From Prorocentrum cordatum (lineage: Eukaryota > Sar > Dinophyceae > Prorocentrales > Prorocentraceae), in NCBI GenBank assembly GCA_963575745.1, contig CAUYUJ010014346.1:153856-217855 (forward strand): a stretch of DNA of 64,000 bases, read 5' to 3'. This document shows, one piece after another, positions 11,476-21,405 of this stretch. Both the position numbers and the translations under genes were made by a program. Position 1 is the stretch's first letter. Each line of letters begins with the position of its first letter. The notes under the pieces were generated by a model. The model saw only the letters and a program-made list of their open reading frames with translations, was not told the DNA's origin and ran no database searches.

Positions 11476-11784
11476 CTCCCAGGAGGCCCGCAAACTCAAA
11501 GGGGAAAACACGGGCGAAGGATAGCGGTATCGGCGGTATGGGTACCTGCTCCTCCTCTGCAGGGCATGCGGGGCCCATCGGCTCCCATGAGGTGCCACCG
11601 CAGGACCACGACGGGGTCGATCGGATCGAGGTGGGCCCTGCCGGGCCGGGAGGGCCCGCGCCGCCGGGGGGCGGCCCCGGGGGCTCCTCGGCGGCGTGCT
11701 GCAGCGCGCGGGTGCCGCGGCGGGCGGCGCGGAGGACGAACGCGCGGTCCTGCGGCGGCCAGGAGATCGCCGTGGCCGTTGTCG
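11476..11784. other. No supported gene
   Basis: Very GC-rich. The plus-strand frame rich in Gly/Ala/Arg has no domain. The stretch just downstream of family B (near 11520-11570) also shows weak similarity to the sequence after the copy at 16205, so the repeat may be longer than I delimit. Confidence 0.4.
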
Positions 11785-11970
11785 GGGGCGGCCAAGAGGG
11801 GGGGGCGCAAATCATGGCCGGCGGCACGCGCGCGGCCCAGGGGTGGGAGGGGGGGCAGGGACGCCACGACAGCCATGAGATTTGAGGAAACATCACGGCC
11901 CAAGCCAGGATGTCCTTCCCCCCCCCTAGTCATCACCCCCCGCTCGGCCGCCCCCGATGTTCAGCCATGT
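11785..11970 (+). repeat. Dispersed repeat family C, copy 2
   Basis: GCAAATCATGGCCGGCGGCA, then GCGCGGCCCAGG and CCCCCTAGTCATCACCCCCC, is repeated at 37405-37560 as GCAAATCATGACCGGCGGCA followed by the same landmarks. The distance between landmarks is similar in both copies. No coding function is seen. Confidence 0.8.
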
Positions 11971-12584
11971 CGCCGCTTATCCAGGGAAGGTGCCGGCCGA
12001 TTATCTAACCTTTTCGCTCTGGACAGCCCCACGTGCGCCCGCGAGCAGCACCTCTGCGTACCCTTTCGGACCTGCGCGACCGACAAGGCCTGGTCATCCG
12101 CGCGGGGCGGCGGGCGGGCGGGCCCGATGGCCCGGGTTATCGTCAGACCCTGAAAAACAGTCTCCAGCCGGCCGCGGGCACCTGCACCCTCTCTATCGCC
12201 CCACCCCTCGGCGCGCCACTGGGATCTCGAAGCTCGGGGATCGTAGGGCGCTCCAAAACTTTACGAGGATCGAGGGATCAGGGCGTCGGGACTCGAGGAA
12301 GCAGGGCCCCGGGGTCGAAGGATCGAGGGCTCCGAGGATCGGGCGGGGGCGGAACATCGTGCGGGGAAGGGGGTCGTCGTCGCCGTCGTCGCCGTCGCCG
12401 CCGTCGCTCGGGGTCGCCCCAGGCCCGCGGGCCACGGGAGAGCATCACCAGAACTTCCGCCGAGCGCTCGTCGTGCTCGTCGTCGGCGGCGCCGGCGGGG
12501 CCCCAGCGTGTCAAGGATGGTGGTGCGTGCCACGATCGGGCGGCGGCTACGGTGAGCGAGCGATACGGCCCGCGGTCTCCGACT

Positions 12585-12855
12585 GTCGATTCCTCCTCCT
12601 CCTCCTTCTCCTCCTCCACCTCCTCCTCCTCCTCCTCCTCCTCCCTCCTCCCCCTCCTCCTCCTCCTCCTCCACTCCTCCTCCTCTTCTCCTCCTCTCCT
12701 CCTCCTCCTGTCTCCTCCTCTCCTCCTCCTCCTCCTCCTCCTCCTCCTCCTCCTCCTCCTCCTCCTCCTCCTCCTCCCTCCTCCTCACTCCACCTCCTCC
12801 TCCTCCTCCTCCTCCTCGTCCTCCTCCTCCTCCTCCTCATCATCATCCTCCTCCC
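12585..12855 (+). repeat. CCT/TCC microsatellite with CGT-rich leader
   Basis: About 270 bp of nearly pure CTC/CCT triplets, ending in TCATCATCATCC. A shorter CGTCGC-rich stretch lies at 12368-12415. The predicted poly-Ser/poly-Leu/poly-Pro or poly-Glu translations in all frames are simple-sequence artefacts. Confidence 0.9.
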
Positions 12856-13359
12856 TGCGCCACGGCAGCCGTTGAACGCCCCGGCCCACTGTCCTGCACT
12901 CCCCGACACCCCGTTAAACTATTGCCCCCCGCGCTACAGACCAATAGAAAGGTCGGCCCCTGGTGCTCGAAGTCCTGTCTTCTTCGGGGCGCGCCGGGCT
13001 GTGGACCCCCCCTTGCCCGCGAACTGCCGAACCCCCCCCGCACATGGTGACCCGTCCCATTTCGGCGCACACCTCGCGCACTTCGTGCCACCTCCGTTTG
13101 CGATTTGAGTCGCGAGAGTACGTGCGTGAAGGGAAGCAGTTGAGTGCGGTCTTGCGTCCTTCGGAGACGAGTTCGGCGGCACTGAAAATCCCTGTGTTCT
13201 CATGTGTTGAACGGTCCTATGCATCGCCACTGCGTGATTAGAAAGTCTGTCTCCTCGCCAGAATACGTCTTCATATTTGAAGTGTCCCTCCCTGGGCTCG
13301 CAACCCCTACTTCAAAACAAAAAGTCTCGAGGCTCCTCTGATTGACCCCTGGCCCCCGA

Positions 13360-15345
13360 ACTACAACGGCAATGGCTCCCGCCTGATGCGCCCCCACAAT
13401 TCATTCAAAATCGCGCTCGTCCGCGGGAATTCCTTTCAACTTCTGCAAGAATCGCGCTCTCGCGTAGGATTTCCCCGCCATCTGTTGAGACGCCGATCCC
13501 TCGACACTCAGGAATCACACTCCCGCTCTGGACTTCCTCACAATTCACTTAGGAATCGCGCTGTTGCTCAAGACTCCCTCGCGATCCATGCAATACTGAT
13601 ACCTCAACGACCCGCCCGCTCGACATGGCCGTAGGGGTCCGCCCGCCCGACACGCCCGTCTGGTTCTGCCGCTTATATTGTCCTGCTCTTAACATCCCCT
13701 CCTGCTGATCTCTCTCGTGCTCCACCCGTCTCCATCTCCCGTGCCCCTTCCCTTCTCCCTCCCTTTCCCCTGTCTTAGGGGTTGCGCCAAGTACACATGC
13801 CCAGCAAGAGAGATATATAACCACAAGGGGGGTACGATCGAAGACGAAGAGGGCGAGTATCGAGAGTTTGGGATGACTACGTGTTGCCTGTCATGCTCAG
13901 AGCAGGGAGTCTTGCAATGATTGGTGTTGTTGCTGCTGCTGTTATTGTTGTGGTTATTGTTGTTAATGTTGTTGCTACAAATGCATTTCTAGCTAACGAT
14001 TATTGTTGATCTCTGGATATGGTTCCGCACGTCCTCGCCTCGACGCCGGCTGCCGGGGTTCCCGCTCGAGCGCGGGCTCGATTGTAAATGTGTACCCTTG
14101 GAGGCCCAGCTACAACGGCAACGGCTCCCGCTCGATACTTTCTCACAATTATTTACCCCGAGGCACACCCTGGCCAGAGAGGCCCCCGAACTCAGGAACG
14201 GCGCCCTTGCTCGAGACCTTCTCGCAGTTCAAGTTGGCGGAGGCCCAGCCACGACGACCAAGGCTCCTGCTCGATAGCTTATTACAATTTACTCCGAGAC
14301 ACCCTGGCCAGAGAGGACCCCGAACTCAGGAACGGCGATCACGCTCGAGACTTTCTCCTGATTCCGTCAAATTGGTGGAGGCCCAACTACGGCGACAAGG
14401 GCTCTCGTTCGATACGTCCTCAAAAGGTATTCCCAGAGACCCTGGCCAGAGAGGCCCCCGAACTCAAGAGGGGCACTCTCGCTCGAGACTTCCCCGCAAG
14501 CCAGGCAAGTTGATGGAGGCCCAAGCACGGCGACATGGGTTCCCATTCGATATTTCTCCATATGTATTCCGAGAGTCCCTGGCCAGAGAGGCCCCCGAAT
14601 TCAGAAACGGCGCTCTCGCCCGAGAGTTCCTTGCACTTCAGGCAGTGGCCGACAAGGAAAAAAATCCCCCCGAAAAGGGGTGCGATCGAAAACGAAGTGG
14701 GTGGGTATCGAGGGTTGGGGCATACAGAGTGCAAGACGCGCGTGCCAGTAAGAGCGAACCATCATAAAAAATGATTGTTGTTGTTGACTACTCATGTCAA
14801 GAGACTAACTACTGCTGATCTCCGGAAACGGTTCCGCGCGCTCTCGCCTCGACGCCAGCTACATTTTCTCTGAAAACGAGGCTCCCGCTCGAGCGTTGGC
14901 TTGACCCTAAATGCGGGCCCTTGGAGGCCCAGCTATGACAACAAAGGCTCCCGCTCGATACTTCGTCGAAATTTACCCCGAGACACCGGCCAGAGAGGCC
15001 CCCGAACTCAGGAACGGCGCTCTCGCTCGAGACTTCCTTGCAATTCGAATAAGTTGGCGAAGACCCAGCCACGACGATAAGGGCTCCTGCTTGATATTTC
15101 CTCATCATTTACTCCGAGAGCCCCAGGCCAAGAAGGCCCCCGAACTCAGTCAGGAACGGCGCTCTCGCTCGAGAATTCTTCGCACTTCAGTCAGTGGCCG
15201 ACAAGGAAGAGATTCCCCCCGGAAAGGGGGTACAGTCGAAGAAGAAGTGGGCGGGTATCGAGGGTTTGGGTATACGGAATGCAAGGCACGCGTGCCAGTA
15301 ATAGCGAACAGTCTTAAAATGATTGTTGTTGTTGTTGAAATGTTG
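13360..15345 (+). repeat. Nested tandem repeat: 134-138 bp units inside larger blocks
   Basis: The inner unit contains CCTGGCCAGAGAGGCCCCCG, AACTCAGGAACGGCG and CTCGCTCGAGAC. It recurs at about 14191, 14325, 14463 and 14600 in one block and twice in the next (about 15008 and 15145). Each block ends with a tail that includes GAAGTGGGCGGGTATCGAGG and GCGTGCCAGTAA, followed by a TTG/TTGTTG microsatellite (13920-13980, 14770-14790, 15318-15375). The blocks restart with a shared GGTTCCGC and TCGCCTCGACGCC segment (14022 and 14832). A more divergent block lies at 13360-13920. Confidence 0.85.
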
Positions 15346-16104
15346 TTGTTGCTGTTGTGTTGGTGTTGTTCTGGCTCTTGGTGTTGTTATTATCCCACCC
15401 GCGCCCCGACCCGCGACCCACCCCGCGACCCACCGCACCCGCGCCCGCCCCCTCACTGCTATCCGCAACCGTGGAGCGCTGCACACACATATGCACACAC
15501 GCGTGTGCAAAACAGTCCATGCTTGATGCTCCGGGCTCCCAGCTGCGGGCCCCCGGGGTGGAAATCGAGGAGTAACAATCGAAAGGCAAAAATCGTCGGA
15601 GACCTGGGGTCCTTGAGGGCCACTGTGGACATCCTGGGGACACCTCGGGCCAGTGCCATCTCCGGCAAACCCTGGAAGATGGAGCCCCTGAAAAACGGCG
15701 CGGTGGCAGACCGTGCAGCAAAATCGAGATCTCCAAAAAACAGGACCCCACCGCACGGTCCGTCCGCGCACTGCTCTGGGAGCCCAGAGGCCCTAATCGC
15801 CCGAGAGTTCCCCTGAGAACGACCCAGGTTTGAGGGCGTGGAAGATCAGCACCAAAACCAACACAGGGGACTGCCTCCGCCTGGGGAAGATGATGCTGCA
15901 TGCTGGTGCTGGTAGTAATCTGTCAGCCACCCGAGAAACCCGAATCTTACCACCATCGCCGAGCTCGGGATGATCCTCCCCCGGTGGAAGCACACCGCCG
16001 GCAAGTATTGGCGTTGGTGTTAACCTCTAGGCCACCGGCAAATCTCAGAACCGTGCGGTAACCCCGATCCCCCACGAATTCACCACACCGCACCGTCCGT
16101 GGGG
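15346..16104. other. No supported gene
   Basis: A TTG-type microsatellite gives way to CCCGCGACCCACC repeats (15400-15445), then unique sequence. No domain, RNA gene or clear exon is visible. Confidence 0.45.
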
Positions 16105-16210
16105 AAACCACACGGTCCCGATACCGCTAGTTCCCCGACCTCTCCCAAGGTGCGTTCTGACCAGAATGTCGAAGCGAACCCACCGGTGGCGACGAGGGCC
16201 TCCGAGGACG
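16105..16210 (+). repeat. Dispersed repeat family B, copy 2
   Basis: CGATACCGCTAGTTCCCCGA, CTGACCAGAATGTCGAAGCG and ACCGGTGGCGACGAGGGCCT match the family described at 11375-11475. Confidence 0.75.
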
Positions 16211-16449
16211 CCCAAAAAACGAAAACGCGAAAACGCGGGACGGGTGGCAGGATGGGTACTTCTTCCTCTCTCGATGGAAACGAAGGAACGGGGACCAAAA
16301 CTGAAAGCGGAAACGAGATGTTGATTTAGATCACCGTTGACTGTGAACACCGTCGCTGTGGATACATGGACCACGACCGAGACCAGCATTAACAATATCC
16401 CGTTACAGGTTGGACATGGTCCACATCTTTTATCTCTGGATCCGAGTCC

Positions 16450-16640
16450 TGGTGAAGGGGCCCTGGGACACACAAATAAATAGACACAAATAACAGGATT
16501 CCCCTATATTTTCTCATACGTTCTGGAACCTTGTCTTCCCCCCCACTTCCCATATTTTCCTGTATTTTTCTTAGGAATCGACGATTAATTGTGTCTGTGT
16601 TTTTTCCCGTCCGGACTTGGGGCCCCCCAAGAAGGCAGGG
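16450..16640 (+). repeat. Dispersed repeat family A, fullest copy
   Basis: The left part, GGGACACACAAATAAATAGA then ACAAATAACAGGATTCCC, matches 40835-40890. The right part, CTTCCCATATTTTCCTG then AGGAATCGACGATTAATTG and TGTGTCTGTG, matches 42120-42185 and the inverted copy at 7090-7215. This copy joins the two parts and is the best candidate for the full unit. Confidence 0.75.
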
Positions 16641-16737
16641 CGGAGCGGGGGTTCCTCCCGGAGCCGCTGCGCGGCAAACCTCGCGGGCCGGGAATGTGCC
16701 GTGCTGGGCGGGCCCGGGCGGCCTCCCGTCCCTCCTC

Positions 16738-16862
16738 GAGCCCTCCTCCCCCCTACCTCCTCCCTCCTCCCTCCCCTCCCTCCCTCCCTCCCTCCCTCTC
16801 TCCCTCCCTCCCTCTGATGCCCCCTCCCTCTGATGCTCCATCCCTCCTCCCTTCCCTCCCTG
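16738..16862 (+). repeat. CTCCC-rich simple repeat
   Basis: CCCTCC and CCTCCCT units with little else. The sequence from here to 17250 has no supported gene; it may include the decayed 3' untranslated end of the LINE remnant that follows on the minus strand. Confidence 0.75.
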
Positions 16863-17253
16863 CGGCGACTGCGTCCGCGCGAGCGCCCGAACACATTGAT
16901 CGGGAGCGGGCGCAGCCCGCCAACCCCAGGACCAGCCCCCCGCTCAGCTTAGGCTGGCCCCAGAACGGAGGATGTGCGCCGGCCGGGGCCCATACACTTC
17001 GAGAATTGGGGCCGCCAAGGCGCACGCGACGGCGGCGTGGTGGTCCACCGCGAGCTCCGGCCAAAGCCAGGGCCCAGCAGCCAAAAGCCCCAGCGCACGC
17101 CCTGCTGCCCGCCCCGCCGGCAATTCCTCGCCCGTCTGCGCCGCGGCACCTGGCCCGAGGGTGTACTGCTGTGGCGGGTCTTCCCGTCGCCGCCGCGCCA
17201 CAGGCGTGCAGCCCCACGCTTTCCGCCACGCCCCCGGCACATGACCCGTGCCC

Positions 17254-17825
17254 TCAGCAGTGCCTGCCCCAGGCAAGCTCGCATGCCCCGCGTGGGCCGG
17301 CGATCCCGCTATAGCCGAGCGCGCCCGCACCCGAATGGCGCTGCGCGCAGGACTGTCTGGGTCTGCGCGCGCTCGAGCACCGGGGCGGGCCCCTGTCCGG
17401 CGGCAGCGGCGCGTGCATCGCCCGCATGAGCATCAGCGCGGACGGCCCCATGCGGCCCCCGCTCTCCAATAGCAGCGGCACGAGCTCGGGGAGTGGGTAG
17501 CGGGTCCGTTCAGCGCGCTCCAACGCGAGGGCGAGCCCACCGTCCTGCGAGGCCGCGGACCGGGCGAGCGACCCCCTGATGCTGGGGTGGCCGACCGTGA
17601 CGTCCGCGTGCCTGGTGCGCCCCCCCGGCAGCGCGAAGCTCAGGTCGCCTCGCGCCTCGCATCCAAAACCACCTGCTCCAGCTGCGGCGGGGCCCTCAGC
17701 GCGTCTTCGAGCGTGCCGGCCCACACGTGCTTGACGCGCTCGTGCTGACGCACGTGGCCTGGGCCCTGGGCGCAGCAGAGCGCGTGCGTGGCCAGCGTGT
17801 CACGCTGCGCTTGCGCCGCGGGCAC
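17254..17825 (-). pseudogene. LINE retrotransposon ORF2 remnant, C-terminal end
   Basis: On the minus strand one frame (17825-17640) has a Cys/His segment, HALCCAQGPGHVRQHERVKH, followed by a leucine-rich region. A second frame (open 17724-17254) continues with ADVTVGHPSIRGSLARSAA and PELVPLLLESGGRMGPSAL. From family knowledge, dinoflagellate and plant-type LINE ORF2 proteins end with a C/H-x-H cluster, a nuclease-like DVTV-HP strand and a FxPxxxExxGxxGxEA segment in this order. The frame changes near 17655, and nothing of the RT or endonuclease is found upstream, so this is a 5'-truncated, frameshifted copy. It is unlike the intact LINE at 42.6-49.2 kb, so it is a different family. Confidence 0.65.
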
Positions 17826-17829
17826 TCCA

Positions 17830-18350
17830 CTGGGCGGTCGGCGACACGTATGCGACTTGCAACCTACCTCCTTATAGCACGGGGTTTATAGCACGGGGGT
17901 AAGTGCTGGAAACCGTCGTAGGTAATGGGAACTGTTGTAAGTGGTGTTCTTGCGGTGTAAGTGTAGTTGCGCTGCTTAAAAGTATGTGATGCTGTTGTGC
18001 CGAGCGGGGCAAGTTACTTAAACGTTCCGGCGAGCGACTTAGACGCATGTATTAGTAACTTAACCGTACGTGGGACTACTTCTACGCAGACTGAAAGCTC
18101 CCGCCGGACGATGCATTTCGCCAGGCGCCACCGTCCTTCCAAACCCGTTTCCCTGGCCCAACCCTGCTCAGCCCCGAGTCCCATGGAACATCATATACCG
18201 CAGCCCACGGATGGCGCAGTCATGGCGCAACCCTTTGCTCATATTATGTTGCTTTTGCACGGAAGTGCCCAGGCTGGCGTCGGAGCAGGCGGCCTGAGCT
18301 GTAGAGGAGCAGGAGTAGGAGGAGGACAGAGGGGGGAGGAGGCGGAAAAC
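17830..18350. other. No supported gene
   Basis: Lower-GC sequence with GTAAGTG-rich words (17900-17960). No domain or RNA gene is recognisable. Confidence 0.4.
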
Positions 18351-18351
18351 G

Positions 18352-18354
18352 ACC

Positions 18355-18406
<52 letters not shown>

Positions 18407-18410
18407 CAAC
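18352..18410 (+). repeat. GAC microsatellite
   Basis: Nearly pure GAC/ACG triplets (about 17 units) that would read as poly-Asp on plus and poly-Val on minus. The surrounding open frame has no other support. Confidence 0.9.
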
Positions 18411-18700
18411 GATATCGATGCCGCAGAGGAAGCTGGCGGGGCCCACGGGTTGTCCCTCTCGGTTCTACTTGATTACGCCCGATGTATGTTTGTCGTCTGG
18501 GCTGGCGCTGGGGCGAAGCAACGATATGCCTTGTGATCATCGCTGTACGCATCCGTAATAAGCTGGATCTGTCCTTGCGGCCACCTCATCCCAATCCCTT
18601 CACTCCGTCCGTCTTCCCTCCCTCCTCCCTTGTCCCTTCTCGTCACTCCCCGCCCGTTCCAACCCTTCCCTCATTTCCTGCCTCACGCCATGCATTATCA

Positions 18701-18839
18701 GGTGCTGTTGTATTTTTCTCGCGGGGACAGTTTCTGCTACAAGGTGCCACGCGTCGACGCGACTTCGGCGCCAGTCGATCGAAGCACAGCAATGAATCGA
18801 GAGCCGTGCACCTGGGACGGCACTCGCTCAAGACATCCT
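18701..18839 (-). repeat. Split direct repeat B2 (3' end of the YR element)
   Basis: 139 bp that matches 18957-19095. Both include GGGGACAGTTTCTGCTACAA, GTCGACGCGACTTCG and GCACTCGCTCAAGACATCC. In the minus-strand reading this is the outermost 3' repeat. Confidence 0.88.
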
Positions 18840-18867
18840 GAAAGAGACGGGCAAGGGAGGGGGGGGG

Positions 18868-18956
18868 CGAGAGAAAGGAGGCTTGAGTATAGATTATGGC
18901 AACACGGAGACATCACCCGAAACAGTGCCCCCCACCCTCCCGTGCGAGCACACACA
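18868..18956 (-). repeat. Split direct repeat A2
   Basis: 89 bp that matches 25641-25729. Both begin CGAGAGAAAGGAGGC on the plus strand, share TATAGATTATGGCAACACGG and end CGTGCGAGCACACACA. Differences are few, for example CTTGAG versus CTCGAG. Confidence 0.9.
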
Positions 18957-19095
18957 GGCGCTGTTGCCCTTTTCCTCGTGGGGACAGTTTCTGCTACAAG
19001 GTGCCGCGCGTCGACGCGACTTCGACGCCAGTCGATCGAAGCACAGAAATAAATCGAGAGCCGTGCACCTGGGGCGGCACTCGCTCAAGACATCC
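18957..19095 (-). repeat. Split direct repeat B1
   Basis: 139-bp partner of B2, directly abutting A2. In Ngaro-like elements this internal B copy lies just 3' of the last ORF, as here. Confidence 0.88.
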
Positions 19096-19174
19096 CAAAC
19101 CCGACAAGGGCTACCCGAGCCCTCAAGGTTCCCGGGGACGGGCGGGACAGGGCATCAAAAAGCGAGGAAGCAAG

Positions 19175-20050
19175 CTAGGAACCCCACGTAGGCGGGGCAG
19201 AAGGCCGGCGCCAACCAGACACAAAAGAGGCAATGCGATCACGCTCATGAGACAGCAACATCTGGACCATGGCTTTACACAAGGTAGGGGGGTAAGAAGC
19301 TGCAACGGCCGCCCACTTTACACCTGATGGCGCGGCCCCTTCCAGTACGAAATGTTTCCTACCCGTGCGACTGCACACGCCTGAGCTCCCTTTACACCTA
19401 CGATCGAATTTCATCGTATCGGACATTTCCACGAAGAAGAAGGCAAGCTTTGTGCGTTTCCGCCAACAACGTCCGAACTGGCACTGATCAAAAGTCCTAG
19501 CGTGGCCTCTAAACTTCTCAAGGAGACCTATAAACTCAGGGGTGTGCCAGATTATTGAGTTGACTGGGTGCTCAAGGATTGTTGGAACCTGACATCTACA
19601 CAAAGCTCGTAAAATCTGCAAGGCACACCGAAAGACTTTGTTGCCGCGCTCAAGGCGCTCACACTGACGTCTAGTCAACTCGATAGCATCTAAGCCCCGC
19701 GGCTGCAGCCTCGAACGGGTGGGGCCGCGTCTGCCTCGGCCCGCCGCTCCGTCCCAAGCATCGCACGGCGGGCCCAAGACGGCACCCGACACTTCCTTTC
19801 GTGCTGTCGCCGTCGTCACGCACTTGATCACTCTGGGCGCTGTCAAGTCCTCGTGGGGCCCGCGGGCGCGATCGCACGCGTGAGCGCTGCAACCCTGCTG
19901 GACCGCGGCCCGCGCGACGCCGCCTGCGCGGTCTGCCGCAGAGCATGTCCTCGAGCGCCCCCTCGCATGCTTCCAGCAGCTGGCGCACTGCGACTGGAAG
20001 AAGCTCCCAACTCTCTCCCAGCCTGGCGCCCTTCTCGCACCGCTGGACAC
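19175..20050 (-). pseudogene. Methyltransferase-like domain of the YR retrotransposon
   Basis: A 291-codon frame whose meaningful part starts about residue 40. It shows a glycine-rich GGVARAAVQQG stretch (possible SAM-binding strand-loop), VLGPPCDAW (a Pro-Cys motif as in motif IV of C5-cytosine methyltransferases), PTILEHPVNSIIWHTPE (an E-x-P motif), DQCQFGRCWRKRTKL and CSRTGRKHFVLEG. DIRS-group elements are known to carry a methyltransferase domain; the PC and E-x-P pair suggests the cytosine type, though I cannot verify the fold. It overlaps the end of the recombinase ORF in another frame, so a frameshift near 19950 probably separates what was one polyprotein. The frame ends at 19175, shortly before B1. 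Confidence 0.65.
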
Positions 20051-21239
20051 TCTTGATGCTTGCCCACTGCCCGCGACGCTGTGCCTCGGACACCGTCCGA
20101 TATCTCCTCGCGATGTCGATCGACGGTCCCGAGTGCCGCGTCTGATACGGCACGATCGTCTCTGTGATGCCGAGCTCGGTCAGCGAGGTCTTGAACTCCT
20201 GGGGATACTGAGGATACGTGAAGGTCCAAACCACCTCGTCCTTCGGCCCGCTGGCCAGTGCCCTCAGGATGGGGCACATGAATTGCAAGTAGGGCGAGTC
20301 CATCTCGAGGCTGAAGTCGCTGAGGTCGGTCTTGCTCCGCTCGATCTGCTGAGAAGGGAAGAGCAGCAGGCTCCAGAGCGGGGAGATGCCAGCAGCAGGC
20401 GCGATCACGCCACGCGCCTTGAGGCCCATCAGCTCGTTCGGCCTCAGGTAGCTGCTGAGCGAGACCAAGAGGAAGACCGCCATCTGAAAGAGGTTGCGCT
20501 CGACTAACCTCCAGGCCACTCCAGCTCACAAGGCTAGGGGCCAGCTGCGCCTGCTGCGGCCAGGGGCCCGGCGCCGCCAGCCTTTCAAGCAACGGAAGGC
20601 CCGGGGGAGCTGGCGGTGGCCAGCCCGCGAAAACTCCGGCGCCAAGCACATCAGGCCAGCAAGGATATGCCCCCCCTTGTTGGCGTCCCAACCTTTGAAA
20701 AAGAGGAAGTTGAAGTACTCCACCAGCACGCCGTCGACTTGCTCGTCGCGCACCAGCGGGCGCTCTCCTGCGAAGTCCGTGAAGCCCGCCACCTCGGCAC
20801 GGTACCGCTCCAGCACCTCGGGCGTCACCGAGCTCTCCTCGAGGAAGCTGCTGAGACCCCCGGCTGCGGTAGCCAGGGCTGTGCCCAGGAACTTGCGCCT
20901 CCTCTGGTGGCCCGTGCGCCGCAGCACTGCCCTCCGCGCGGCGCCAGGCCCTGGCGTCTCCTCGTCGTCGGTGCTGCTGCTCTCGCCGACGTCTGCCAGC
21001 GCGGGCTCGCGCCTCAGGCGATCCTCGCTGTCGGGGAGGGTCAACTCCTGGCGTCGACAGCTCAGCCTGTCGCGCAGCACCAGCTGGACATCCTGCGGCC
21101 GCAAGGTGGCCTTTCTCTGGTTGGCCAGCTTCCCGTGCCCTCGCTGGCACTTGCTCGATCGAGGCTCCGTCGGTGGTAGGGTTGCCTGCCGCTTGCTGGG
21201 GGGCATCGCCTCTCTGACTCCAGGAATCGGAACGATCAC
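19671..21239 (-). pseudogene. Tyrosine recombinase (YR) of the retrotransposon, with in-frame TGA
   Basis: One reading frame runs from 21239 to 19671 and is interrupted only by a TGA at 20528-20526, where relatives would have Trp (TGG). The N-terminal part has a helical SAM-like DNA-binding region (SVTPEVLERYRAEVAGFTDF to FRCLKGWRRRAPGRS). The C-terminal part has the catalytic-domain signatures: SSYLRPNELMGL (first catalytic Arg), YQTRHSGPSIDIARRYRTVS (His box) and RRGQWASIKSVQRCEKGARL. In the last box the residue aligned with the nucleophilic Tyr is Cys (TGC), a one-base change from TAC. Stop and Cys together indicate an inactive copy. Downstream the frame leaves the domain and reads Arg/Pro-rich sequence until 19671. 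Confidence 0.78.
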
Positions 21240-21405
21240 AGAAAGTGCATGGTAAAGCTTGAGACGAAATGTCTACGCACCTGCCAAGGGGGACAGCAGA
21301 AGCGGGAACAGCTAAATTACATCGGCTCGGGGATTGCGGGCATTTCGAAGTCTCCTTTAAACTGCTGCCTTTGACACTCAAAAAAGCAGGAATATCTCGA
21401 AAATC

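Noticed and set aside
12261-13108. Long Ser/Leu/Pro- or Glu-rich open frames
   Set aside because: They cross the CCT microsatellite at 12585-12855; outside it the frames have no support.
19843-21381. 512-codon minus-strand frame over the recombinase
   Set aside because: Its translation is Arg/Ala/Gly-rich without motifs, while the neighbouring frame carries the recombinase signatures.
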